Positions 39,750 through 49,610 of a stretch of DNA of 64,000 bases are shown here, piece by piece. Origin of the DNA: Thermoproteota archaeon (lineage in GTDB: Archaea > Thermoproteota > Methanomethylicia > Methanomethylicales > Methanomethylicaceae). The stretch covers positions 62,001 to 126,000 of the forward strand of contig VGLU01000003.1 of assembly GCA_016882195.1 (NCBI GenBank), read 5' to 3'. How positions within the stretch are numbered: the stretch's first letter is position 1; each line of letters starts with the position of its first letter. The notes below the pieces were generated by a model that ran no database searches, was not told the DNA's origin, and was given only the letters and a program-made list of their open reading frames with translations. A program made the translations under genes and the position numbers.

Positions 39750-39937
39750 TTAAAATCCTCCAAGATCTTGATTACCGTATGGTGAACTGTCTTTAAAAGA
39801 CTTATGGTGGTGACCCCTTAACGACGTTATACCATGATGCCCTAACATGCCCCTCAAAGCCTTTTCAAAATTTTTAAACCTAAAATTTTTCCCTCCCTCA
39901 CACAAGAGGGGCTGGTGGAGGACCCTATTGTCGGAGG

Positions 39938-40260
39938 TCAAACGTCTGCCGCCCTCTTATCTGACGGGTAGTATTCGAGCCGCTTGAACCTTCCAGCGCC
40001 GTAGGTCATTACGCCTATTCTCCCTTTATCCGCCAGGTGCCTAACCTTTGGTTTAACGAGGAACTTTATCCCCTTGACCCTCGTATAGAGGTCGTATCCC
40101 TTCTCGAGCCATCCTCCCTTACGTCTAGCTCCACCGTCTCCTCGTTCATCATGCAGCCGCAGTCCATTATGAGGACGACCGGGTTCTTTATCCCTGACCT
40201 CTCCGCCTCTTCCCTGACGAACTCTGCGACCCCGTCCTCTACCTTGAGCATGTCCCTCAC
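39938..40260 (-). pseudogene. Conserved hypothetical protein with apparent frameshift near 40118-40123
   Basis: MLKVEDGVAEFVREEAERSGIKNPVVLIMDCGCMMNEETVELDV in one frame continues as KGGWLEKGYDLYTRVKGIKFLVKPKVRHLADKGRIGVMTYGAGRF in another. Confidence 0.55.
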
Positions 40261-40327
40261 CAATAACCTGAAAGCGCTCGCATATATAATTAAGAATGGA
40301 AAATAAGGTATATGGTAGTGAGCTGAT

Positions 40328-41863
40328 TTGGAGCCGATCCTCCCAGAAGATATGAGGGCCTTGGACGAGAACGCCGAGTTCCTTGGAGTCTCGAGGCTGC
40401 AGCTCATGGAGAACGCCGGAAAGGGCGTTGTGGACTGCACGCTCAGGAGGATGAACCTTAGAGGTAAGAAGACTCTCATCCTGGCATACACTGGCAATAA
40501 GGGCGGGGACGGATTTGTTGTTGCCAGGCACCTAGCCTCCATGGGGGTTCCGGTATCCGTGGTACTCCTCGCCAAACCTGAGCAGATCTCAACAGGGGAG
40601 GCAATGGCGAACTTCTGCATCCTGGAAAAGTTGCGCTCATCCGTGGCCCTGAGCATTGCGCCCATGCCCTCAGACGTAGTGCTGCTTGAGGAGGCGATAA
40701 AGTCCGCGGATGTCTTGGTGGATGCCATGATCGGCACCGGGGCAAAGGGGGAGTTGAGGGAGCCGCTGAGTACCGCCGTATCGCTCTCGAACTCTGCCAA
40801 GTCCTTTAAGGTGGCTATAGACGTGCCGACCGGCATAGACCCCGCATCTGGCGAGGTGCGCGGAGCGGCGTTCAAGGCTGACCTGACGGTTACCCACCAC
40901 AGGCCGAAGACCGGGCTCCTGAAGCCAAAGGCCAAAAGGTTCGTGGGCGATCTTGAGGTGGTAAACATCGGCATACCTCCCGAGGCAGAGATCTACGCGG
41001 GACCAGGAGATCTCCGACTGGCCGTTAAGCCGAGGGGGAGGTTCACCCACAAAGGGGAGAACGGGCGCCTCCTCATAATCGGAGGGTCCTCCAGATACGT
41101 GGGTGCGCCCTCGCTGGCCGCCCTCGCCGCCCTCAGGGTCGGCATAGACCTTGCGGTCGTGGCGGTGCCCTCATCTATAGCGCCCACCGTGAGGAGGTAC
41201 TCTCCGAGTCTGATAGCGGTGCCCCTTCCGTCAGAGGGCATACTCGACAGGAGGTGCATCCAGGCCATAAAAGAGGAGATTGCGAGCGCCGATGCCGTGG
41301 TCATGGGGATGGGCCTCGGTCTAGACCAGGAGACGAGGGTTGCCGTGAAGGAGATCACGGAGTGCCTAAGGTCCAGCGGCATACCTGCCGTTATCGACGC
41401 AGACGCGCTGAAGGCGCTGGGGGAGTACCACGGGGCGTTGAGGTCAGCCAATGCCGTTGTCACCCCACACTCCGGGGAATTCTCTGCCCTGACCGGCGAG
41501 AAACTCCCCAAGGAGACGGAGGGCGGGTGGAGGGACCGCCTAGGTGCAGTCATGAGGTGGGCATCCAAGCTGAACGTGACCTTCCTGCTCAAGGGGAGGT
41601 ACGACATAATAACGGACGGCGCAAGGTACAAGATAAAGACGATAGGAAACCCTGGACTGACCGCGGGGGGAACCGGCGATGTGCTCGCCGGGATCGTGGG
41701 CGGCTTCATGAGCAGGGGCGTGAGCCCGTACAGGTCCGCCGTCGCCGCGTCATTCCTGAACTCGCACGCGGGTGATATCCTGGCGGAGAGCATGGGCTAC
41801 CACTATACCGCCAGAGATCTCGTGGACGCAATCCCCTTGGCGCTAAAGGAATTTGACCTGTGA
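40328..41863 (+). CDS. nnr: Bifunctional NAD(P)H-hydrate epimerase / ADP-dependent dehydratase
   Basis: GNKGGDGFVVARHL, DALIGTG-like DAMIGTGAKG, C-terminal NPGLTAGGTGDVLAGIVGG. Confidence 0.92.
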   Translation: MEPILPEDMRALDENAEFLGVSRLQLMENAGKGVVDCTLRRMNLRGKKTLILAYTGNKGGDGFVVARHLASMGVPVSVVLLAKPEQISTGEAMANFCILEKLRSSVALSIAPMPSDVVLLEEAIKSADVLVDAMIGTGAKGELREPLSTAVSLSNSAKSFKVAIDVPTGIDPASGEVRGAAFKADLTVTHHRPKTGLLKPKAKRFVGDLEVVNIGIPPEAEIYAGPGDLRLAVKPRGRFTHKGENGRLLIIGGSSRYVGAPSLAALAALRVGIDLAVVAVPSSIAPTVRRYSPSLIAVPLPSEGILDRRCIQAIKEEIASADAVVMGMGLGLDQETRVAVKEITECLRSSGIPAVIDADALKALGEYHGALRSANAVVTPHSGEFSALTGEKLPKETEGGWRDRLGAVMRWASKLNVTFLLKGRYDIITDGARYKIKTIGNPGLTAGGTGDVLAGIVGGFMSRGVSPYRSAVAASFLNSHAGDILAESMGYHYTARDLVDAIPLALKEFDL

Positions 41864-41927
41864 AAAAGGCTTCGGCAAAGAATATTGTCCAAAAGCTTTA
41901 AATAATGAAGTAACGCTTCTCTGCTCT

Positions 41928-42000
41928 AAAAGGTGGCCAGAGTGAGCCAATTCCAATATCTTTAGAACCAACTACCCAAGGTAGTTGGTTGCGACCTTTT
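41928..42000 (+). promoter_or_regulatory. Structured leader upstream of the aro operon: 11-bp hairpin nested in a 7-bp outer stem
   Basis: aaccaactacc(41966-41976)/ggtagttggtt(41980-41990); outer aaaaggt(41928-41934)/acctttt(41994-42000). Confidence 0.6.
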
Positions 42001-42122
42001 GTGCATTCTGTTACCACCAACATCCATCCCGGCAAAGACGGACGTGACTGCCGACTAATTCCACGCATACAGATTGCACATTTGAATCTCCCCGTCACCC
42101 AGCAGGTGGGGCGCTTGGAGGG

Positions 42123-42974
42123 TTGCCTGTGAGTAGGGCCGTGGAACGTACGGAGCTTCTGCAATTAAATGAAGTTCTGATGCTGAAGGATAAGATCCGG
42201 TCCATCCGCCGGTCCATCCTAGACACTGTAAACTTGGGCGGTGGGCACCTTGGCTCCTCCCTCTCATGCTTAGAGATCATCGCCACCCTCTACTTCTTGA
42301 AGATGCGGCATAACCCATACAGGCCGGACTGGGAGGACCGCGACCGGTTCATCCTGAGCAAGGGGCATGCCGCACCTGCGCTCTATGCGGTGCTTGCCGA
42401 GTTGAAGTACTTCCCAAAGGAGGAGCTAGCGACCCTCAGGAAGTTCAATTCGCGCCTTCAAGGACACCCTGACCTAAGAACTCCAGGTATAGATGCCCCG
42501 TCCGGCTCGCTGGGGCAGGGGCTCTCGATCGGCATAGGCATGGCCCTCGCAGCGAGGATGAGGGGGAAGAGGTACAGGGTCTACGTCCTGATGGGAGACG
42601 GCGAGTGCGACGAGGGGCAGGTCTGGGAGTCGGTCATGATGGCAGCCCATCTTGAGCTTAAAAACTTGGTCCTAATAATCGACAGGAACGGTTGGCAGCT
42701 GGACGGTAGAACTGAAGAGATAAAGAAGAAGGTCCCGTTGATGGGCAGGCTGAGGAGCTTCGGATGGGAGGCTTACACCATAAACGGTCACAGCGTTGAG
42801 AAGATCCTCGAGGCCCTAGACTACGCGGATCACTCCGATCTCCCGACGGCAATAATAGCACACACCACCAAAGGTAAGGGTATCTCCTTCCTTGAGGACA
42901 CAAACCAAGGGCACAAGGTAAGGCTCGATGCCGACCAATACCTTGCGGCTCTGAAGGAGCTTGACAAGGTGTAG
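42123..42974 (+). CDS. Transketolase, N-terminal subunit
   Basis: GGGHLGSSLSCLEIIATLYF, SKGHAAPALYAVLAE, MGDGECDEGQVWES. Confidence 0.93.
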   Translation: MPVSRAVERTELLQLNEVLMLKDKIRSIRRSILDTVNLGGGHLGSSLSCLEIIATLYFLKMRHNPYRPDWEDRDRFILSKGHAAPALYAVLAELKYFPKEELATLRKFNSRLQGHPDLRTPGIDAPSGSLGQGLSIGIGMALAARMRGKRYRVYVLMGDGECDEGQVWESVMMAAHLELKNLVLIIDRNGWQLDGRTEEIKKKVPLMGRLRSFGWEAYTINGHSVEKILEALDYADHSDLPTAIIAHTTKGKGISFLEDTNQGHKVRLDADQYLAALKELDKV

Positions 42975-42977
42975 CCC

Positions 42978-43898
42978 ATGCGCATCATATTCGGGGATAC
43001 GCTGGTCAGGCTGGGCGGCAGAAATAATGACATCGTAGTGCTGACCGCAGATGTGGCCAAGCCCACGAACACCAACAAGTTTGCGGAGACCTACCCAGAT
43101 CGCTTTCTCAACGTCGGGATAAGCGAACAAGACATGGTGGGCATAGCAGCCGGCCTGGCCCTCAGCGGCAAGGTTCCAGTCGTGGCGGTCTTTGCCTCCT
43201 TCCTGATGAGGGCATGGGAGCAGATAAGGAATACAGTTGCTAGGGCTGACCTGAACGTTAAGATGGTCGGCACCCACGCCGGTCTCACCTCCGCTGACGA
43301 CGGCAGCTCTCACCAGGCATTAGAGGACGTCGCCGTGATGCGCGTAATCCCGAGGATGACCGTTGTCGTTCCGGGCGACAGGCAGGAGATCGCGGAGGCC
43401 ACAGAGGCGATCGTGGAGCACCGCGGACCGGCCTACCTGAGGCTTGGCAGGGACGAGGAGCCCAAGCTCTTCGAGGGCGAGAACGTCTTCAAGTTGGGCA
43501 GGGCGGTGACCGTAAGGGACGGCTACGACGTGGCCGTCTTCTCGAATGGGGCCGTCACCTCTGAGGTCCTGGCAGCTGCGAGCAGATCAAAGGTCAGCAC
43601 CAAGGTGGTCCACGTCCCAACGGTCAAGCCTCTCGACAGGGATGCCATAGTCGCGGCTGCCCGAGCGACGGGCGTCGTCGTCTGCGCGGAGGAACACAGC
43701 GTGATTGGCGGTCTCGGTGGGGCCATCGCCGAGGTGCTATCTACGGAGTACCCTGTCTACATCAGGCGCATAGGCACTGAGGACGTGTTCGGAGAGTCCG
43801 GCTCCCATAGCGATCTGTTGAGGAAACACGGTCTCACAGCAGACCATATAGGAGCCGTTCTCGAAGAGGTGCAAAGGAGGAGGGCGCATTGCTCATAA
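42978..43898 (+). CDS. Transketolase, C-terminal subunit
   Basis: LTADVAKPTNTNKFAETYPDRFLNVGISEQDMVGIAAGLA. Confidence 0.93.
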   Translation: MRIIFGDTLVRLGGRNNDIVVLTADVAKPTNTNKFAETYPDRFLNVGISEQDMVGIAAGLALSGKVPVVAVFASFLMRAWEQIRNTVARADLNVKMVGTHAGLTSADDGSSHQALEDVAVMRVIPRMTVVVPGDRQEIAEATEAIVEHRGPAYLRLGRDEEPKLFEGENVFKLGRAVTVRDGYDVAVFSNGAVTSEVLAAASRSKVSTKVVHVPTVKPLDRDAIVAAARATGVVVCAEEHSVIGGLGGAIAEVLSTEYPVYIRRIGTEDVFGESGSHSDLLRKHGLTADHIGAVLEEVQRRRAHCS

Positions 43899-44866
43899 CC
43901 CTCAAGAAGGAATCAAGATCTCTGGAAAAGGCGCTCGCCGGAAGGTTCCGGAAGGTACCGCATGGGGAGAGGATAGTCTACATAGTTGACGGCAAAATCC
44001 CGGAAGATCTGCTGGCCGAGCTCGACATTGAATCATCAAAAGAAACGTCCAGGAGCTTCAAGCTCGCCAGCCGGGAGTACTCGGAGGAGGCGACCCGGGT
44101 CAGAGTGGGCGAGGCCGAGTTCGGGGGACCAAAGATAGTGATCTGCGCGGGACCGTGTGCGGTGGAGGGGCACCAGCTTCTGCTGGATGCGGCAAGGGCG
44201 GTCAAGGATGCCGGTGCAAGCGTGCTACGGGGAGGAGCGTTCAAACCAAGAACCTCTCCATACTCATTTCAGGGGCTCGGCGAGGAGGGGCTGAGGATGC
44301 TCAGGGGCGTCTCAGAGGAGGTGGGCATACCAGTCCTGACGGAGGTGACCGCGCCGGAGCAGGTCTCCCTGGCCTCTCGGTACGCAGACGCCCTGCAGAT
44401 CGGGGCCAGGAACATGCAGAACTTTGAGCTGTTGAAGGCGGTGGGAAGGGCTGGCAGGCCGGCGGTGCTTAAGAGAGGATCCTCTGCCACAATAGAGGAA
44501 TGGCTACTCGCGGCGGAGTACCTTCTTCTGGAGGGCAACTGGGAGGTCATACTCTGCGAAAGGGGGATTAGGACCTTCGAGACCGCCACCAGAAACGTCC
44601 TCGACGTCGCGGGCATAGCCCTAACAAAAACCATGACACACCTCCCCGTCATCGCCGACCCAAGCCACGCAACTGGCAGGAGGGAGCTGATCGCTGCCGC
44701 CTCAAGAGCCGCCGTGGCCGCCGGCGCAGACGGGCTCCTGATAGAGGTTCACCCAAAGCCCGAGATTGCGATGAGCGACGGTCCCCAGTCTCTCACGATC
44801 AGAGAGTTTGAACTCCTGATGAAAGAGGTCAAGGAGATAGCCAGAGCCGTTGGAAGGTGCGTCTAG
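43889..44866 (+). CDS. aroF: 3-deoxy-7-phosphoheptulonate (DAHP) synthase, AroF/type I-beta
   Basis: VICAGPCAVEGHQLLLDAA, RGGAFKPRTSPYSFQGLG, DPSHATGRRELI. Confidence 0.93.
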   Translation: MLITLKKESRSLEKALAGRFRKVPHGERIVYIVDGKIPEDLLAELDIESSKETSRSFKLASREYSEEATRVRVGEAEFGGPKIVICAGPCAVEGHQLLLDAARAVKDAGASVLRGGAFKPRTSPYSFQGLGEEGLRMLRGVSEEVGIPVLTEVTAPEQVSLASRYADALQIGARNMQNFELLKAVGRAGRPAVLKRGSSATIEEWLLAAEYLLLEGNWEVILCERGIRTFETATRNVLDVAGIALTKTMTHLPVIADPSHATGRRELIAAASRAAVAAGADGLLIEVHPKPEIAMSDGPQSLTIREFELLMKEVKEIARAVGRCV

Positions 44867-44869
44867 CAG

Positions 44870-45958
44870 TTGCAGACCGTGGTGGTAAACCTAGGGGTGC
44901 GCAGCTACCCCGTCTACATTGGCCATGAGATCTTGCCTAGGCTCGGCGGGCTGGTCAAGTCTACTGGGGCTGAGGATATTGTAGCCTTGGTTACCGTGCC
45001 CGTCGTCAGGGGGCTGTACGGCAAAGCCGCGGAGGGGACCCTGCTTAAGGAGGGCATTAAACCAGAAGTGCTGGAAGTTCCGGACGGGGAGGCGGCAAAG
45101 ACGCCGGAGGTTTTCATGGAGGTTGTTGGGAGGCTGCTCGGGCTTAACGCCGGTAGAGGTGCTCTGATAATATCTCTGGGGGGAGGGTGCGTGGGGGACC
45201 TGGCAGGCTTTGTGGCTGCGACCTACATGAGGGGCGTGAACCTCATGCATGTGCCCACGACCCTGCTCGCACAGGTTGATAGCAGTGTGGGTGGGAAGGT
45301 TGCCATCAACCATCCCAACGCCAAGAACCTCATAGGAACTGTGTACCAACCGAGACTCGTCCTGGCAGATACGGCCCTGCTCAAGACTCTGCCTCCAAGG
45401 GAGGTTGGTTGCGGTATGGCCGAGCTGATAAAGTGTGGCGCGATGCTGGACTACCGACTCCTTGAGTCCCTTGAGAGCGACAGAGATGACCTGTTGCGCT
45501 TAGACGGGGCTCGGCTGGAGGAGATCGTCAGCACTGCGGTGAGGCTGAAGGCTGGAGTGGTAGCTGGGGATGAGTTGGATTATGGCAGCAGGATGCTCCT
45601 CAACTTCGGACATACCATAGGCCACGCCATAGAGGCCGCCACAGCCTACGAGGGATACAGCCATGGTGAGGCGATCGCCGTCGGTATGGTGGCCGAGGCC
45701 AAAGTATCGCGGGCGCTGGGTTTCATGAGCGAGAAGGAGGTGGAGAGGCTGGAGGGGCTGATCTCTGCCTATGGCCTTCCAGTCCATGTTAGCGGTGTAA
45801 CCCCGGAGTCAATAATGCAACTCATCGCGCATGACAAGAAGGTCAAGTCGGGCAGGTGGAGGATCTCCCTGCCCAAGAGGCTCGGCGAGGGCACGGTCAT
45901 CGAGGACCCATCCAGAGAGGCCGTGCTTTCTGCGATAAGGGAGGTTGTTGGAGATTAG
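44870..45958 (+). CDS. aroB: 3-dehydroquinate synthase
   Basis: LGGGCVGDLAGFVAATYMRGV, PTTLLAQVDSSVGGKVAINHPNAKNLIG, NFGHTIGHAIE. Confidence 0.95.
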   Translation: MQTVVVNLGVRSYPVYIGHEILPRLGGLVKSTGAEDIVALVTVPVVRGLYGKAAEGTLLKEGIKPEVLEVPDGEAAKTPEVFMEVVGRLLGLNAGRGALIISLGGGCVGDLAGFVAATYMRGVNLMHVPTTLLAQVDSSVGGKVAINHPNAKNLIGTVYQPRLVLADTALLKTLPPREVGCGMAELIKCGAMLDYRLLESLESDRDDLLRLDGARLEEIVSTAVRLKAGVVAGDELDYGSRMLLNFGHTIGHAIEAATAYEGYSHGEAIAVGMVAEAKVSRALGFMSEKEVERLEGLISAYGLPVHVSGVTPESIMQLIAHDKKVKSGRWRISLPKRLGEGTVIEDPSREAVLSAIREVVGD

Positions 45959-46637
45959 GCACAAGATATGCGTCTCCATAATCGAGAGCAGCGAGAGGAG
46001 CGTACTCCTCGCCGCGAGGGAGGCCGAGGAGCAGGGCGCGGACCTCATAGAGATACGGTTGGACTGTTTGGAGCAACTCACCCGCGAGTCTGTGGCGCAA
46101 CTCTTCAGGAGCCTCTCAGTTATCCCGCTCCCGAAGGTCGCGACCATTATGCCCAAGACGCTGTTCGGGAGGTTTGAGGGCGGCGACTCTGAGAGGGTCG
46201 AGCTACTTTCAGAGGCTGCAGGTCACGCCGACTACGTGGACGTAGGACTGGAGATGGAGCCGTCCCTGCTGATGGAGTGCATGAGGAAGGTCGAGAAGAG
46301 AGCCGGGGTCATACTCTCGCGGCATAGCGACCGCCCCCTCACCGCCGGTGAGATCTCCTCCATAGTGAGAGAGGGCTACGGAGGGGTGGTTCACAAAGTC
46401 GCTATGCTCGCTAGGGGCTTAGAAGATAACCTAGTTGCCCTAGAGGCCTGCAGATCACTCGAGAGTTTTAGACGCATAATATTCTGCTACGGTAGGGCTG
46501 GAGTAATATCGAGAGTGCTGTCCCCCTTCTTCGGCTCAGAATGGGCCTACGCCTCGCTCCGTAAGGGCAAGGAGGCGGCGCCGGGACAGCTTGATATCGA
46601 GTCCTTGAGGATGGTGCAGGGGGTGCTCGGGGGATGA
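45954..46637 (+). CDS. aroD: 3-dehydroquinate dehydratase type I
   Basis: EEQGADLIEIRLDCLEQL, position between aroB and aroE; start approximate. Confidence 0.88.
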   Translation: MRHKICVSIIESSERSVLLAAREAEEQGADLIEIRLDCLEQLTRESVAQLFRSLSVIPLPKVATIMPKTLFGRFEGGDSERVELLSEAAGHADYVDVGLEMEPSLLMECMRKVEKRAGVILSRHSDRPLTAGEISSIVREGYGGVVHKVAMLARGLEDNLVALEACRSLESFRRIIFCYGRAGVISRVLSPFFGSEWAYASLRKGKEAAPGQLDIESLRMVQGVLGG

Positions 46638-47470
46638 CCACAGGCGGGACACGTCTATGCTGCCTTATCGGCGACCCCGTGGCACACTCCCTGAGCCCAC
46701 GGATGTTCGGCGCGACCTTCTCCAAGCTGAATATGGATTATGTTTACTTGGCCTTCAGGGTGAGGCGAGAGGACCTCGGAAAAGTCTTGGAAGGACTGCG
46801 CGCCATCGGTTTTGTGGGGTGCAACGTCACCATGCCACACAAGATCGAGGTGGTGAAGTACCTCGACAGGTTGGACGAGATGGCACAACTCATCGGTTCG
46901 GTAAACGTCGTTGCCAATAGGGGGGGCGAGCTTGTGGGGTACAACACGGACGGCGCCGGCGCACTTGCCTCCCTAGATGCTGAGGGGGTGGATGTAGACA
47001 ACCGGCGCGTCTTGGTGGTGGGCTACGGCGGGGCTGCTAGGGCGGTTGCCTTCGAGCTTGCGATGAGGAGGAAGCCGGCGGAGCTGCTGATCGCCGGCAG
47101 GAACCAGACCAAGGCGGGGGGGCTTGCTGGGACCTTGGGGAAGAGGGTTCGCGCCAGGGCGATTGCCCTAGGTCAGGCTGAAACAGCGGAGGCCGAGGTG
47201 ATAATCAATGCCACACCCGCAGGGATGTATCCGCGAGTCGAGGAGTCCCCTCTACCGGAGGCGGTCCTTCGGCGCGGGGTCGCTGTCCTTGACCTCGTCT
47301 ACGATCCAGTCGAGACGAAGCTCCTGCGGCTCGCGAGGGGGAAGGGGTGCAAGGTGATCAATGGTCTTGAGACGCTGGTACAGCAGGGTGCCATGACGTT
47401 CACCATCTGGACGGGACTGGAGGCGCCGGTTGAGGAGATGCGGCAGGCTGCAAGGGAGGGTCTTGCATGA
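46634..47470 (+). CDS. aroE: Shikimate dehydrogenase
   Basis: LIGDPVAHSLSPRMF, GCNVTMPHKIEV, GAARAVAFELA, NATPAGMYP. Confidence 0.95.
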   Translation: MTTGGTRLCCLIGDPVAHSLSPRMFGATFSKLNMDYVYLAFRVRREDLGKVLEGLRAIGFVGCNVTMPHKIEVVKYLDRLDEMAQLIGSVNVVANRGGELVGYNTDGAGALASLDAEGVDVDNRRVLVVGYGGAARAVAFELAMRRKPAELLIAGRNQTKAGGLAGTLGKRVRARAIALGQAETAEAEVIINATPAGMYPRVEESPLPEAVLRRGVAVLDLVYDPVETKLLRLARGKGCKVINGLETLVQQGAMTFTIWTGLEAPVEEMRQAAREGLA

Positions 47471-48327
47471 GGGGGAGGGGCGTTGCCTTCGGAGCCACGA
47501 CGGTGGTGAACGCCATGCCCTCAGGATTTGGCGCGGCACTCGGCGTTAGCCTCCGCACCTTTGCAGAGGTCGAGTTAACGGACGACCCGATCATCGAGGT
47601 CGACATCGCAGGCGAGACATCCGAGAGAAAGGCTCTGGCAGAGGAGTCCCTCAAGGTGGTCTTGGAGCGCTTTGCCATCAAATCTGGTGGGCGGATCCGC
47701 ACAAGAAGCGAGATACCCATCGCACGCGGCATGAAGAGCTCGAGCGCGGCCTCGAATGCCACCGTGCTGGCAACCCTAGACGCGCTTGGCGAGCGCCTAG
47801 AGGACCTTGAAGCCATCAACTTGGGCGTGGAGGCCTCCCTGAGAGCCGGAGTGACCCTCACGGGAGCCTTCGACGACGCCTGCGCAAGCTACCTCGGGAT
47901 GCTCCGCGTAACCGACAACTACCGGCGGAGGATACTGCGGAGTTACGACGTGGAGCCCCTCAGCGTCCTCTTCTTGGTCCCTGAGGAGAGGCGTTACTCT
48001 GGAGAGGTGGACGCCAGCAGGGTAAAGGCTGCCAAGAGGCTCACCGGTATCGCCCTCGAGGAGGCGACGCAGGGCAGGTACTGGCAGGCGATGCTGTTGA
48101 ACGGGTTGATGATGGCCAACCTCTTCCACATAGACCCGTCCCCAATCCTTCTAGCGATTCAGAACGGTGCGGTCTCGGCAGGGCTCTGCGGTAAGGGACC
48201 TGCGGTATGTGCCGTCTCAAAGAGGGAGGACGAGGGCGCGATAATCGAGGGTTGGAAGGATCTCGGTCAGACCGTCCTGAGATCCGAGGTTAACCGAGAC
48301 CGTGCCCATTCGGGAGGGTCCGTATGA
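47467..48327 (+). CDS. aroK: Shikimate kinase, archaeal GHMP type
   Basis: IPIARGMKSSSAASNATVLA GHMP motif; operon context. Confidence 0.92.
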   Translation: MRGRGVAFGATTVVNAMPSGFGAALGVSLRTFAEVELTDDPIIEVDIAGETSERKALAEESLKVVLERFAIKSGGRIRTRSEIPIARGMKSSSAASNATVLATLDALGERLEDLEAINLGVEASLRAGVTLTGAFDDACASYLGMLRVTDNYRRRILRSYDVEPLSVLFLVPEERRYSGEVDASRVKAAKRLTGIALEEATQGRYWQAMLLNGLMMANLFHIDPSPILLAIQNGAVSAGLCGKGPAVCAVSKREDEGAIIEGWKDLGQTVLRSEVNRDRAHSGGSV

Positions 48328-49610
48328 GGGTCAGGATAAGAAGCAGCAGCGTTGCCGGCACCGTACAGGCCCCTCCATCGAAGAGCTACACCCAGCGGGC
48401 TATCGTCGGTGCCCTTCTGGCCGACGGCAAGACCGAGATAATCAACCCCTCCAAGTCCGAGGATGGACTGTCGGCCCTTGGAGCCGCGAGGCAGCTGGGC
48501 GCAAAGGTCGTGGAGCAGGAGAGCTCTTGGACACTCTCAGGCGGTCAGATGGAGGCCCCTGAGGACGTGATCAACTGCGGCGGATCCGCGACCGCCCTCA
48601 GGCTCTTTACCGCAGTCTCGGCATTGGCACCCGGTGCGACCGTGCTGACCGGCAACGACTCCCTCAGAAGGAGGCCCATGGCAGAGCTCCTCTCGGCAAT
48701 GAACTCGATAGGCGCCACCTGCTACTCCACGAGGCGAAACGGCCTGCCACCGATAGTGGTCCTCGGGGGAGGCATAGAGGGCGGAGAGGTCGGGATGAGG
48801 GGCGACGTAAGCTCGCAGTTCGTCTCCGCCCTGCTCTTCGCCTGCACCAAGGCGAGGAGGACCACGACACTCCGTCTGACCAGTCCGCTTGAGTCAAGGC
48901 ACTACGTGGAGATGACAGTGGAGGTACTCGACCGTTTCGGCGCTGAGGTCCGCGCCAACTTTGAGGACGGCAGTTTCCGGATACCAGGCGGGCAGGCACT
49001 CCGCCCCTGCAGGTACGTCGTGGAGGGTGACTACTCCTCGGCCTCGTTTATGATAGCCGCGGGGCTCCTAGGCGGGATGGTCGACGTGCGGGCCCTGCCT
49101 CCGTCCTCGAGACAGGGCGATCGAGCGGTGGTAGATCTCTTCATGAAGATGGGCGGCAACCTCCTCCCTTCACCGTATGGCGTCCTCGCAATGAAATCGC
49201 GCCTTCGCGGCATCGAGCTCGACGCACGTCACATACCCGACCTGGTGCCCGTTCTGGCAGTGGTAGCCTCTCAGGCAACAGGGCGGACAACCATCTCAGG
49301 GGTGGGCAGGCTCAGGCTCAAGGAGAGCGACAGGATCAAGACGACCGTGGGCATGCTCGGCGAGATGGGGGCAGGGATCAGGACTCTCGAAGACGCCATA
49401 ATAGTGGAGGGTGGGGCCGCTCTGACGGGCAAAACGATTAATCCAAGCAATGACCATAGGATAGCCATGGCCTGCGCGGTTGCGGCTCTGGTGGCGAGAG
49501 GGGAGTCTGTGATCGAGGACGCGGAGTGTGTCTCCAAGAGCTACCCTTCCTTCTTCGAGGACCTGAAGAGGCTCGGCGCAGATTTGGAGGTGGAGGCGAA
49601 GATGGGATGA
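48324..49610 (+). CDS. aroA: EPSP synthase (3-phosphoshikimate 1-carboxyvinyltransferase)
   Basis: APPSKSYTQRAIVGALLADG, NCGGSATALRLFTAV, LRLKESDRI. Confidence 0.95.
   Translation: MRVRIRSSSVAGTVQAPPSKSYTQRAIVGALLADGKTEIINPSKSEDGLSALGAARQLGAKVVEQESSWTLSGGQMEAPEDVINCGGSATALRLFTAVSALAPGATVLTGNDSLRRRPMAELLSAMNSIGATCYSTRRNGLPPIVVLGGGIEGGEVGMRGDVSSQFVSALLFACTKARRTTTLRLTSPLESRHYVEMTVEVLDRFGAEVRANFEDGSFRIPGGQALRPCRYVVEGDYSSASFMIAAGLLGGMVDVRALPPSSRQGDRAVVDLFMKMGGNLLPSPYGVLAMKSRLRGIELDARHIPDLVPVLAVVASQATGRTTISGVGRLRLKESDRIKTTVGMLGEMGAGIRTLEDAIIVEGGAALTGKTINPSNDHRIAMACAVAALVARGESVIEDAECVSKSYPSFFEDLKRLGADLEVEAKMG

Noticed and set aside
40066-41793. Minus-strand ORFs 40066..40974 and 40993..41793
   Set aside because: Mostly antisense to nnr; only the segment below about 40260 looks like real coding (reported as a frameshifted gene).
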